Source: Devosia sp. FKR38 (lineage in GTDB: Bacteria > Pseudomonadota > Alphaproteobacteria > Rhizobiales > Devosiaceae). Taken from it: DNA of 64,000 nt. The position numbers and the translations under genes are program-made. This document shows, piece after piece, positions 25,993 to 34,356 of the stretch. Each line of letters starts with the position of its first letter. Within the stretch, counting starts at the first letter, position 1. The stretch is from positions 509,836 to 573,835 of the forward strand of contig NZ_STGC01000002.1 of NCBI RefSeq assembly GCF_005222805.1, written 5' to 3'. The notes below the pieces were generated by a model. The model made no database searches, was not told where the DNA came from, and saw only the letters and a program-made list of their open reading frames with translations.

Positions 25993-27351
25993 TTAGTTGT
26001 AGGCGCGCTCGCCATGGCTGGAGAGATCCAGGCCATCGCTTTCGGCCGATTCGGCCACACGGGCACCGCCGAAGATCGCCTTGACGATGAACATGGCAAC
26101 CAGGGCCACCACGCCGGACCAGACCACGGCAATGCCGACAGCGGTCAGCTGGATCATGAACTGGCCACCGATGGAGTAGGCAGCCGCATCGCCCAGCGGA
26201 TAGCCGCCGAGGCCAGGGGACGCGACAATGGCAGTGCCCAGGGCACCGACGATGCCGCCGACGCCATGGATGCCGAAGACGTCCAGGCTGTCGTCATACT
26301 TGAGCATGGGCTTGAGGTTGACCACGGCCCACAGGCAGATGACGCTGGCCACGGCGCCCAGCACGATGGCGCCACCGATGCCGGCAAAGCCAGCGGCGGG
26401 GGTGATGGCAACCAGGCCGGCAACAGCGCCGGAGACGGCACCGAGAGCGGAGGCATGACCACGGGTGACGCGTTCAGCGATGGCCCAGGCCAGAGCGCCA
26501 GCAGCAGGAGCAATGATGGTGTTGACCAAAGCAACGGCGGTCAGCGCATTGGCTTCGAGGTTAGAGCCGGCGTTGAAGCCGAACCAGCCGAACCACAGCA
26601 GGCCGGCACCGACATAGGTCCAGACCAGGTTGTGGGGAGCAATCGGTTCCTTCATGTAGCCCAGGCGCGGCCCGAGCACGATGGCAGCGACCAGGGCGGC
26701 CACACCGGAGTTGATGTGCACGACCGTGCCGCCGGCAAAGTCATAGGCACCCAGGCCGAACAGCAGGCCAGGACCAGCCCAGACCATGTGGGCCATCGGG
26801 ACGTAGGAGAAGGTGAACCAGATGGCCAGGAACGCCATCAGCGCGCCGAACTTCATGCGTTCGGCAATGCCGCCCACGATCAGGGTCGAGGTGATGCAGG
26901 CAAAGGTCATCTGGAAGACCACGAAGACCATTTCGGGCAGCTCGAAGCCGGCCGAGAAGGTGGCAGCGCGGGAGTCCAGCGTCACGCCGGAGAGGAAGAA
27001 CTTGGAGAAGTCACCGACGAAAGCCGACAGGCCCCCTTCGGTCGGGCCGGCGAAAGCCAGCGAATAGCCGTAGGCAACCCAGAGGATGGCGATCATCGAG
27101 AAGCCGAGGAACACCTGGGTGAGGACGGACAGGATGTTCTTGGCGCGCACCAGGCCGCCGTAGAACAGGGCCAGGCCCGGCACGGTCATGACGATCACGA
27201 CCATGGTGGAAACAAGCATCCAGGCCACGTCGCCCTTGTCGACGACGGCGGCGGCTTCAGCTGCGGGAGCCGCTGCGTCCTGAGCGAAAGCTGGCACCGC
27301 CAGCAGGAGGGAGGCCAGCGCGGCGCTCCCCAGGATCTTTGACATCTTCAT
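25993..27351 (-). CDS. amtB: Ammonium transporter AmtB
   Basis: 452 residues: a signal peptide (MKMSKILGSAALASLLLAVPAFA), then eleven membrane segments of the Amt/Rh family with DVAWMLVSTMVVIVMTVPGLALFYGGL, FDFAGGTVVHINSGVAAL-like AYDFAGGTVVHINSG and GWFGFNAGSNL. It moves ammonium under nitrogen limitation. ATG 27351 has GGGAG upstream. It follows glnK by 22 bases, the standard glnK-amtB operon in which GlnK plugs the channel. Confidence 0.96.
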   Translation of the reverse strand: MKMSKILGSAALASLLLAVPAFAQDAAAPAAEAAAVVDKGDVAWMLVSTMVVIVMTVPGLALFYGGLVRAKNILSVLTQVFLGFSMIAILWVAYGYSLAFAGPTEGGLSAFVGDFSKFFLSGVTLDSRAATFSAGFELPEMVFVVFQMTFACITSTLIVGGIAERMKFGALMAFLAIWFTFSYVPMAHMVWAGPGLLFGLGAYDFAGGTVVHINSGVAALVAAIVLGPRLGYMKEPIAPHNLVWTYVGAGLLWFGWFGFNAGSNLEANALTAVALVNTIIAPAAGALAWAIAERVTRGHASALGAVSGAVAGLVAITPAAGFAGIGGAIVLGAVASVICLWAVVNLKPMLKYDDSLDVFGIHGVGGIVGALGTAIVASPGLGGYPLGDAAAYSIGGQFMIQLTAVGIAVVWSGVVALVAMFIVKAIFGGARVAESAESDGLDLSSHGERAYN

Positions 27352-27373
27352 CTGTTGATTCTCCCGATGACGC

Positions 27374-27712
27374 TTAGAGGGCTGCCGCGCCGGTTTCACC
27401 GGTGCGGATGCGGGTGACGGCCAGCAGGTCGAGCACGAAGATCTTGCCGTCGCCGATGCGGCCAGTCTGGGCGCTGTCGCGGATGGCAGTGGAAACAGCG
27501 TCGGCGATGGCGTCGTCGACCGCAATCTCAACCTTGAGCTTGGGCAGGAAGTGCACGGCATATTCCGTGCCGCGGTAGATTTCCGAATGGCCCTTCTGGC
27601 GGCCGTAGCCCTTCACTTCGGTGACGGTCATGCCGTGCACATCGAGCGAGTTGAGAGCCTGGCGAACCTCTTCGAGGCGTGACGGCTTAATAATTGCGAT
27701 CACCAGTTTCAT
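27374..27712 (-). CDS. glnK: Nitrogen regulatory protein P-II
   Basis: 112 residues beginning MKLVIAIIKPSRLEEVRQAL. The T-loop has EIYRGTEY with the uridylylated Tyr51, and the B-loop TGRIGDGKIFV binds ATP and 2-oxoglutarate. It senses nitrogen status and blocks AmtB when nitrogen is ample. AAGGGG precedes the ATG. A good sigma-54 promoter lies 48 bases upstream. Confidence 0.96.
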   Translation of the reverse strand: MKLVIAIIKPSRLEEVRQALNSLDVHGMTVTEVKGYGRQKGHSEIYRGTEYAVHFLPKLKVEIAVDDAIADAVSTAIRDSAQTGRIGDGKIFVLDLLAVTRIRTGETGAAAL

Positions 27713-27759
27713 GTGTGCCCCTTTTCAGCTTGGCGCTTGGTCTGGATAGGCCCAGTAGA

Positions 27760-27776
27760 CTCAAGAGCCGTGCCAA
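27760..27776 (-). promoter_or_regulatory. Sigma-54 promoter of glnK-amtB
   Basis: On the minus strand TTGGCACGGCTCTTGAG matches the -24/-12 consensus YTGGCACGRNNNTTGCW in all but one specified base. It lies about 48 bases before glnK, which implies RpoN/NtrC control by nitrogen limitation. The remaining ~250 bases to the ubiH-like gene contain TGCACC and GGTGG fragments that could be NtrC half-sites, but no clean palindrome; otherwise I see nothing there. Confidence 0.85.
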
Positions 27777-28024
27777 GTTGCACCGACATAAAATTGTCTT
27801 GAATAACAACATGTTAGAATCTGGTGGTAGGCAGAGCCCCGTCCGTGAGCTGTATTCTGCCTATTTATCAGGCACATTGTTCAAAGCGTGTGCGATATTA
27901 AGGCAAAGCTGTGGCAGTAGACAGCGGCCCCACCAGCCCCCGCGACATAGCGGCACGAGGCCCGTTCGAGCACGCCGATCCGCTTGGCAGGCGCAGCCGA
28001 TGGGCGTAGGGGTCGAACCGTCAG

Positions 28025-29269
28025 ATGGAGATGGCCATGCAGCCCGAGATGCCGCAGCAGAATTCGTTCGATGTCATCATTGTGGGCGGCGGTCACGTCG
28101 GCCTGACCCTGGCCCTGGCGCTGGTGCAGTCGGCGCGGGGCATCAGGGTGGCGCTGGTCGACCGGCGCCCGCTGGAAGTGCCGCGCGACAATCGCGCCTC
28201 GGCCATCGCCGCCGGCGTGCGCCGGGTGTTCGAGGCACTGGGCGCCTGGCCGCAGATGCTGGACGAGAGCCAGGCCATCACCGCCATGCGCATCACCGAT
28301 TCGGGCACGGGTGACATCGCCCGGCCGCTGTTTCTGACCTTTGAGGGCGAGGTTGCCCCTGGCGAGGCCTTCGCCCATATGGTGCCCAACCAGACCAGCG
28401 CCCGGGCGCTGCTGGCGCGGCTCGGCGACCAGACGACGGTCATCGCCCCGGCCGAAGTGGCCAGCTATAGCGCCGATGGCACCTGTGCGCGTCTGGTGCT
28501 GGCGGATGGCCGCGTGCTGACCGCGCCGCTGCTGGTGGCGGCCGATGGCGCCCGCTCCATGCTGCGCGGCATGGCCGGCATTGAGGTGATCGCCAGCGAC
28601 TATGGCCAGACCGGGCTCGTCGCCACCATCGGCCATGCGCTGCCGCATGATGGCGTGGCCTATGAGCATTTCCGCCCCGCCGGGCCCTTTGCCAGCCTGC
28701 CGCTGCCCGGCCAGCGCTCCTCGCTGGTGTGGACCGAGCGGGCCGACGAGGCCAAGCGCCTCCTCGCCCTCGACAATGCCGCCCTGGCGCTGGAGATCGA
28801 GGCGGCCATGGGGTCGTCGCTGGGCGCGGTGACGCTGGAAGACCAGTTGGCCGGCTTTCCGCTGCGGCTACAGATCGCACGCAGCTTCATTGCCCCGCGC
28901 CTGGCGCTGATCGGCGATGCTGCCCATGTGGTGCATCCCATTTCCGGCCAGGGGCTCAACCTGGGCCTCAAGGACGTCGCGGCGCTGGCTGAAGTCGTGG
29001 TGTCGGCCATCCGCCTGGGGCTCGACCATGGCAGCGTCGATGTGCTGGAGCGCTACCAGGCCTGGCGCCGGCTTGATGTCGCCAGCATGGCGGCGATGAC
29101 CGATACGCTCAACCGGCTGTTCTCCAATGATCTGGCGCCGGTGCGCGCGCTGCGCGACTTTGGCCTGGGCCTGGTGGATCGCACCGGACCGGTCAAAAAT
29201 GCGCTGATCCGCACGGCGGCGGGCCTCTCGGCCGGCGGACCGCGCCTCCTCAACGGTTTGCCGATCTAG
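28025..29269 (+). CDS. UbiH/UbiF/COQ6-family FAD monooxygenase
   Basis: 414 residues. FAD-binding VIIVGGGHVGLTLALALV, the mid DG motif LLVAADGARSMLRG and the ribityl motif LALIGDAAHVVHPISGQGLN define the ubiquinone-hydroxylase branch of aromatic hydroxylases. It probably hydroxylates the ubiquinone ring; which position cannot be told from sequence alone. ATG 28025, 28031 and 28037 are all possible starts, and GGAG sits best for 28037. Its stop overlaps the convergent Trm112-like stop by four bases. Confidence 0.9.
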   Translation: MEMAMQPEMPQQNSFDVIIVGGGHVGLTLALALVQSARGIRVALVDRRPLEVPRDNRASAIAAGVRRVFEALGAWPQMLDESQAITAMRITDSGTGDIARPLFLTFEGEVAPGEAFAHMVPNQTSARALLARLGDQTTVIAPAEVASYSADGTCARLVLADGRVLTAPLLVAADGARSMLRGMAGIEVIASDYGQTGLVATIGHALPHDGVAYEHFRPAGPFASLPLPGQRSSLVWTERADEAKRLLALDNAALALEIEAAMGSSLGAVTLEDQLAGFPLRLQIARSFIAPRLALIGDAAHVVHPISGQGLNLGLKDVAALAEVVVSAIRLGLDHGSVDVLERYQAWRRLDVASMAAMTDTLNRLFSNDLAPVRALRDFGLGLVDRTGPVKNALIRTAAGLSAGGPRLLNGLPI

Positions 29270-29547
29270 GCCTCGTCGTTCCGGGGCGTTGCCTGGCGCG
29301 GGGTGCCGCCGGCATCGAGGTCCGGCAGGTGGCGCAGGGTTTGTGGATCGACATTGCGCGCCTCGTCCAGCGCCAGCAGGGGCACGCCCTTGACGATGGG
29401 AAAGGCCAGACGCGCCGCCACCGAGATCAGCTCGCTGCGGTCGGCCGACAGCACCAGCCGCGTCTTGGTGAGCGGGCAGACCAGCATTTCGAGCGTCTTG
29501 ATGTCAAAGACATGTCGCGGCTCGGGCGGGGGCGCCGGCGTGGTCAT
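29266..29547 (-). CDS. Trm112/UPF0434-family protein
   Basis: 93 residues. IKTLEMLVCPLTKTRLVLSADRSELIS and LAFPIVKGVPLLALDEAR are typical of Trm112-like proteins; the bacterial role is probably as a small partner of methyltransferases. The CPLT motif keeps one Cys only, common in alphaproteobacteria. Starts at the stop of the LON-domain gene (TGATG), as in many Hyphomicrobiales. Confidence 0.87.
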   Translation of the reverse strand: MTTPAPPPEPRHVFDIKTLEMLVCPLTKTRLVLSADRSELISVAARLAFPIVKGVPLLALDEARNVDPQTLRHLPDLDAGGTPRQATPRNDEA

Positions 29548-30215
29548 CAGTTGAGCGGCGTCGCGCTGCCGCCGGCCCCGCGCGCCATTTCATATTCGGT
29601 CATGGCGATCAGCGTCTCGGCGCGCTGCTCCAAGGTTGCGGCTTCGAGCAGCACCTGCTTTTCAGCCGGGCCATAGGGGCCGACCATGCAGCAGAAATTG
29701 ACCAGCTCGGCGGTGCCGGTGCGTTCGATCTCGTCCCAGTTGAGCTCGATATTGGCGAATTCGGCATAGTCGCGCATCATCTTGACGAAGCGCTCGCGGT
29801 CCACCGCATCCTCGCCATAGGCCCGGGTGAAATCGGTGGCGAATTCCTCGGCCGAGATGGTGCCCTGGCGATAGGGCGTCATCACTGTCAGCTCATGGGT
29901 GAGGCGGAACCGCGTCACCCCTTCGAGAATGATGAAGTAGCGGCCCTCGCCGCTTTCCTCGAAATGGGTGATGCGGCCCAGGCAGCCGATGGGCTGCAGG
30001 GCGCCGGGCGCGCGCGGGCTTTCCTCGGAAGTGTCCTCGGGCTGGATCAGGCCAATGAGCCGGTCGCCGCGCAGGGCAGCGTCGACCATGTCGATATAGC
30101 GCGGCTCAAACACATTGAGTGGGCGGTGCGAAAAGGGCAGCAGCAGCGCCCCCGACAACGGGAACACCGGCACCGATCGGGGCAGGTCTGCCGGAGACGT
30201 GGGGCGCTTGAGCAT
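29547..30215 (-). CDS. LON N-terminal (substrate-binding) domain protein
   Basis: 222 residues. SVPVFPLSGALLLPFSHRPLNVFEPRYIDMVDAAL is the start of the ATP-dependent protease La N-terminal domain, here without ATPase or protease parts. Such stand-alone LON-domain proteins are of unknown function. AAGGA precedes the ATG. It lies 11 bases downstream of the thioredoxin-TPR gene and is followed by the Trm112-like gene, a conserved group. Confidence 0.88.
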   Translation of the reverse strand: MLKRPTSPADLPRSVPVFPLSGALLLPFSHRPLNVFEPRYIDMVDAALRGDRLIGLIQPEDTSEESPRAPGALQPIGCLGRITHFEESGEGRYFIILEGVTRFRLTHELTVMTPYRQGTISAEEFATDFTRAYGEDAVDRERFVKMMRDYAEFANIELNWDEIERTGTAELVNFCCMVGPYGPAEKQVLLEAATLEQRAETLIAMTEYEMARGAGGSATPLN

Positions 30216-30226
30216 GGCTGGCTTCC

Positions 30227-31177
30227 TTAGGAGAACAGCGCCGCCGAGAGCAGGCGGCGGCCCTTGAGCGTGGCAGGGTCCTTGGGACCCCAGGCATCGA
30301 AGAATTCGAGCAGCTTCTTGCGCGCGCCGTCCTCGTTCCAGCTGCGGTCGCGCTTGAACAGGGTCACCAGGGCTTCGGCCGCCTCGACACGCTTACCTTC
30401 GGCATTGAGGGCCAGCGCAAGATCATAACGCGCCTGATGGTCATCTGGATTGGTGGCCAGCGCAGTTTCGAGCGCCGAGGTCTCGCTGACATTGGCCGCT
30501 TCGTCCGCCAGGCGCACCGAATTGGAGACGCGGGTATAGGCCTCGCCCTTGCGTTCGGCCTCGGGCACCAGATCGAGCATGGCCTTGGCCTGGTCGGCTT
30601 CGCCGGCGGTGAGATAGACCTGGGCCAGCCCGATCAGGGCGGGGGCGTTCTCGGGCTGGTGCTGCAGCACCATGCCATAGATCTGGGCGGCAGCGCCCAG
30701 GTCGCCGGCGGTCTGGGCTTCGGTGGCGGCGGCCAGGGCGTCGGCAATCTGGTCTTCCAGGGAGCCACGGGCCGGCGGGGCGGGCGGCGCAGCGGCGATC
30801 ACCTTGTCGGCGAAGCGGCGCACCTCGCCCTCGGGCATGGCGCCCATGAAGCCATCGACCGGGCGGCCGCCGGCAAAGGCAAACACCGCCGGAATGGACT
30901 GTACGCCGAGCTGGCCGGCAATCTGGGGATGCTCGTCGATATTGATCTTGATCAGCCGAATCGCCCCGGCCTTCTCCTTGACCACTTTCTCCAGCGACGG
31001 GGTCAGCTGGCGGCAGGGCCCGCACCAGGGGGCCCAGAAGTCGACCAGTACGGGTTGTTCGAGCGAGGCGTCGATCACATCGACCTTGAACGCGGAATCG
31101 CTGGAGTCCTTGATCAGTGCGCCGGCCGGGGTGGCCCCTGGGGTGGCGGGGGCAATGTCGTTGAACGGGGAAGACAT
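30227..31177 (-). CDS. Thioredoxin-TPR fusion (CnoX/YbbN-like co-chaperone)
   Basis: 316 residues: an N-terminal thioredoxin domain with WAPWCGPC and a complete second Cys, then TPR-like helices (AALIGLAQVYLTAGEADQAKAML). CnoX/YbbN proteins bind unfolded or oxidised clients and pass them to chaperonin; the intact CGPC here, as in alphaproteobacterial members, suggests redox activity too. ATG 31177 fits the conserved N-terminus. Confidence 0.9.
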   Translation of the reverse strand: MSSPFNDIAPATPGATPAGALIKDSSDSAFKVDVIDASLEQPVLVDFWAPWCGPCRQLTPSLEKVVKEKAGAIRLIKINIDEHPQIAGQLGVQSIPAVFAFAGGRPVDGFMGAMPEGEVRRFADKVIAAAPPAPPARGSLEDQIADALAAATEAQTAGDLGAAAQIYGMVLQHQPENAPALIGLAQVYLTAGEADQAKAMLDLVPEAERKGEAYTRVSNSVRLADEAANVSETSALETALATNPDDHQARYDLALALNAEGKRVEAAEALVTLFKRDRSWNEDGARKKLLEFFDAWGPKDPATLKGRRLLSAALFS

Positions 31178-31381
31178 GGCGAAAAGGCCCTTGCAGCTAG
31201 GCAAAATGACAATGTTGCGGGCCTTTCTTGCGCCCGCAAACGGCGGTGTGACAAGCCCCACAATCCACAGAGCAACACGAAGATGACGTTCACGTCAAAA
31301 TGTGGGTTGCATTCGGGCAAGTGATTGGGCATATAGCGCCTCGTCGCCGCCAAACAAGACTGTGGCGCTGACAAATGGAGT

Positions 31382-31456
31382 GCGGGTGTAGCTCAGGGGT
31401 AGAGCATAACCTTGCCAAGGTTAGGGTCGAGGGTTCGAATCCCTTCGCCCGCTCCA
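31382..31456 (+). tRNA. tRNA-Gly (GCC)
   Basis: Cloverleaf by eye: acceptor GCGGGTG pairs with CGCCCGC (one G-T), D-arm GCTCAGGGGTAGAGC, anticodon arm CCTTGCCAAGG with anticodon GCC, T-arm with GGTTCGAATCC, and an encoded CCA end. It is followed by a strong terminator. Confidence 0.97.
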
Positions 31457-31487
31457 ATCTTCTCCTTCGCAAGAGAAGACACGATGA

Positions 31488-31521
31488 AAAGGCCAGGCAT
31501 TCGTGCCTGGCCTTTCGTTTT
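31488..31521 (+). terminator. Rho-independent terminator of tRNA-Gly
   Basis: AAAGGCCAGGCA-TTCG-TGCCTGGCCTTT, a perfect 12-bp stem with a TTCG loop, followed by CGTTTTTT. Confidence 0.93.
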
Positions 31522-31553
31522 TTCCGGCATGCGCTACCGCGCTGCGCCGCCTC

Positions 31554-32405
31554 TCAGGCCGAGAGGCGGACGGGTTCGGCCTGATTATGGCCCGGGGCAG
31601 GCAGGCGCAGCGCCGCCACCAGAGCCCGATATTCCTGGCGCGCATTGACATGGGACATCGAGGGCGCGCCGCCCAGCATGGCCGCGTCGAGCGGATCAAA
31701 CACCGTCATGCCGATGGAAAACAGCGAGCGGAAGATCACCCGCTCGGCAATGCCGTCGGCCACCCGGCAGCCCAGCCGCGCGGCGACACGATCAATGGTG
31801 GTCTGCACCTGGCTGGCATTGCGCGAGCCCAGGTTGGAGATGCGGTTGCGCACCAATACCCAGTCGATGCTGCGACCTTCGGTCGCCAGGCGCTCGGCTC
31901 GGGCCTTCTGCACATTGCGCGAATAGGGGCTGGTTTCGATGGGTTCGCCGCTGACGGCGTCGACGTGAGCCAGCACGTCGAGGTCAATCATGCTGTCGTT
32001 GACCGGGGTCACCAGCGTATCGGCAAAGCCATGCGCCAGCCGCGCCAGATTGCCGTCAAAGCCGGGGGTATCGATCACGATAATGTCGGTGCTGTCGCGC
32101 AGCTCGGTCAGCGCGCGGGTGAAGATGTCGCGCTCGGCGCGTTGATTCTCGGAAATCGAATCGCCCCAGGCGGTGGGCAGATGCACATGGCGCGGCATGG
32201 GCGCGTCGCGGCCCGTGGCATCGACAGTGGCGCGGCGGTTGCGCACATAGCGGGTCAGCGTCTGCTGGCGACTGTCGACGTCGATGGTGGCGACGCGATG
32301 GCCCAGATGCAGCAGGTAGATGGCCAGGTGCAGCGCCGTGGTCGACTTGCCCGAACCGCCCTTTTCATTGCCCACGGCAATGATATGCGCGCCGTTTCCA
32401 CCCAT
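31554..32405 (-). CDS. mipZ: Division-plane positioning ATPase MipZ (ParA family)
   Basis: 283 residues. NEKGGSGKSTTALHLAIYLL is the deviant Walker A of the ParA/MipZ family, VIDTPGFDGNLARLAHGFAD the Walker B region. The MipZ-specific parts (TPVNDSMIDLDVLAHVD, WVLVRNRISNL) are recognisable. MipZ forms a gradient from ParB at the poles and keeps FtsZ at midcell in alphaproteobacteria that lack MinCD. ATG 32405 has GGAG eight bases upstream; GTG 32414 would overlap that site. Confidence 0.93.
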   Translation of the reverse strand: MGGNGAHIIAVGNEKGGSGKSTTALHLAIYLLHLGHRVATIDVDSRQQTLTRYVRNRRATVDATGRDAPMPRHVHLPTAWGDSISENQRAERDIFTRALTELRDSTDIIVIDTPGFDGNLARLAHGFADTLVTPVNDSMIDLDVLAHVDAVSGEPIETSPYSRNVQKARAERLATEGRSIDWVLVRNRISNLGSRNASQVQTTIDRVAARLGCRVADGIAERVIFRSLFSIGMTVFDPLDAAMLGGAPSMSHVNARQEYRALVAALRLPAPGHNQAEPVRLSA

Positions 32406-32530
32406 GTCCGTCACTCCAAATCAGGGAATGGTTCCCCCTGATCCATGAAGTGTCCGCATGGTTAACAAAGGCCTAAGAGGCGCACCCCGGGCCGGGTGCT
32501 GCCCGGGGTTTTCGACCGATTCGCGTCCGC

Positions 32531-33460
32531 TTACGGCAGGGTGTGGCCGGCGGTGGTGAACAGGCGATACCATTCCTCGCGCGTCAGGGTCACGTCAGAA
32601 CCTGCGGCCGAATCGCGGACGCGGCCGGGATTGGTGGTGCCCAGCACCACCTGGATATTGGCGGGATGGCGGGTGATCCAGGCCACGGCGATGCCGGTGG
32701 GCGTGACGCCATATTTCTTGGCCAGTGCATCGATGGCGTCGTTGAGCTCGGGGAAATTGACCCTGTCGCCCAGGAACACGCCGTCGAAAAAGCCCTTCTG
32801 GAAGGGCGACCAGGCCTGCAGCATCATTTTGTTGATGCGCGAATAGTCGAGCAGGCCATTGTCGCGGCTGATCGACTGGTCGAGGCCGGCCATATTGGCC
32901 GCCACGCCCTGGGCGATCAGTGGTGCATGGGTGATGGAGAGCTGCACCTGATTGGCCACCAGCGGCTGGGTCACGGCAGTCTTGAGCAGCTCGATCTGAC
33001 CCGGCGTCTGGTTGGAGACGCCGAAATGGCGCACCTTGCCGGAGGCGGCCAGCTTGTCGAAGGCGGCCGCGACCTCCTCGGGCTCCACCAGCGTATCGGG
33101 CCGGTGCAGCAGCAGCAGGTCGAGATAGTCGGTGCGCAGCGCCTTGAGCGAGCCATCGACGGAATTGAGGATATGCTCGGCTGAGAAGTCGAAATAGCCC
33201 TTGCGGATGCCGGCCTTGGACTGGATGAACACCGCCTCGCGCTCGGCAGCGCTGAGGCGAATGGCCTCGCCAAAGCGGGCCTCGCAGGCATGGCGCTCGC
33301 CGCCATAGATATCGGCGTGATCGAAAGTGTCGATGCCGGCCTCACGCGCGGCGCCGAACAGCGCCTGCACGTCGGAATCGCTCATCTTGACGATGCGCAT
33401 GAGGCCCAGCACGACGCTGGAGAGGACGCGATCGGTATGGGGCAGGCTAAAAGTCTTCAT
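32531..33460 (-). CDS. Aldo/keto reductase (YdhF-like)
   Basis: 309 residues of the (beta/alpha)8 AKR superfamily. The catalytic tetrad is visible: Asp and Tyr in FDHADIYGG, Lys in FIQSKAGI and His in LLLLHRPD. The sequence is nearest YdhF-type reductases; the physiological carbonyl substrate is unknown. ATG 33460 is the start that matches the fold; an upstream ATG adds seven residues. Confidence 0.88.
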   Translation of the reverse strand: MKTFSLPHTDRVLSSVVLGLMRIVKMSDSDVQALFGAAREAGIDTFDHADIYGGERHACEARFGEAIRLSAAEREAVFIQSKAGIRKGYFDFSAEHILNSVDGSLKALRTDYLDLLLLHRPDTLVEPEEVAAAFDKLAASGKVRHFGVSNQTPGQIELLKTAVTQPLVANQVQLSITHAPLIAQGVAANMAGLDQSISRDNGLLDYSRINKMMLQAWSPFQKGFFDGVFLGDRVNFPELNDAIDALAKKYGVTPTGIAVAWITRHPANIQVVLGTTNPGRVRDSAAGSDVTLTREEWYRLFTTAGHTLP

Positions 33461-33558
33461 GGATGAGTATTCCGGAATCACGGGCTGAAAGGCGCTGTTA
33501 TGTTAACGCTAACATAGCGCAACGGCGATCACCTCTTTTGGCCGTTCGAGAGTGAAGA

Positions 33559-34317
33559 CTACTTGGCTTTCGCGACGGGCTTGGCTGGCTTGGGACGGGC
33601 GGCTGATCTAGCCTTGATGCGGATCGCGCCACCTTGGGGATGCTCGACGTCAAACGCATTGGCGCCACGAACAAGATCGCTGAGCTTGCGATAGCCATAG
33701 GTTCTGGGGTCGAAGTCGGAGGCTAGGTTGGCAAGCTGGTTGCCGACCGCGCCCAGCGCCACCCAGCCGTCGTCACTGTCCATCTGGGCGACAATGGTGC
33801 TGATGATCTTTGCCGCAGCCGAAACGGGCTGCAGCGGCGGCGTGGCCGGTTCGCCTGCGCTCGCAATCGGCTGCGGGATCAGATTTTCCGTATAGACGAA
33901 GCGCCGACAGGCCTGACGAAAGCTCTCGGGGGTCTTCTGCTCGCCAAAGCCATAGACTTCCACGCCATGCTCTCGAATGCGGGCCGCCAGCCGTGTGAAG
34001 TCGCTATCCGAGGACACTAGGCAAAATCCGTCGAAACGGCCGCTGTGGAGCAGGTCCATGGCGTCAATGACCAGGGTGATGTCGGAGGCATTCTTGCCTG
34101 TCGTATAGGCGAACTGCTGTTGCGGAATGATGGCGTGGCGGGCCAGCACATCCGTCCAGCCCTTGGAGCGAGGACTGGAGAAGTCTCCATAGATGCGCCG
34201 CACACTGGCTTCGCCCAGTTTGGCGATCTCCTGGAAGAGACCGTCGACGATCTTTGCCGAGGTGTTGTCAGCGTCGATGAGAACGGCGAGACGTGGCGAA
34301 CGTGGCTCCGATGGCAT
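33559..34317 (-). CDS. NYN-domain (LabA/DUF88) protein with C-terminal OST-HTH-like domain
   Basis: 252 residues. RLAVLIDADNTSAKIVDGLFQ, DITLVIDAMDLLHSGRFDGFCLVSSDSDFTRLA carry the acidic residues of PIN-like NYN nucleases. The C-terminal part (GWVALGAVGNQLANLASDFDPRTYGYRKLSDLV) looks like an OST-HTH/LOTUS RNA-binding domain, and the tail is Lys/Ala/Pro-rich. Likely an RNA-processing enzyme; target unknown. ATG 34317 has a GGAG upstream. Confidence 0.87.
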   Translation of the reverse strand: MPSEPRSPRLAVLIDADNTSAKIVDGLFQEIAKLGEASVRRIYGDFSSPRSKGWTDVLARHAIIPQQQFAYTTGKNASDITLVIDAMDLLHSGRFDGFCLVSSDSDFTRLAARIREHGVEVYGFGEQKTPESFRQACRRFVYTENLIPQPIASAGEPATPPLQPVSAAAKIISTIVAQMDSDDGWVALGAVGNQLANLASDFDPRTYGYRKLSDLVRGANAFDVEHPQGGAIRIKARSAARPKPAKPVAKAK

Positions 34318-34356
34318 CGGTCTCTTCTCCTGGCCCAAGCGGAGTATGGCACGCCA

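Noticed and set aside
31382..31456. tRNA-Gly as an integration site for a mobile element
   Set aside because: Neighbouring genes are housekeeping, no integrase is present, and I saw no repeated tRNA 3' end nearby.
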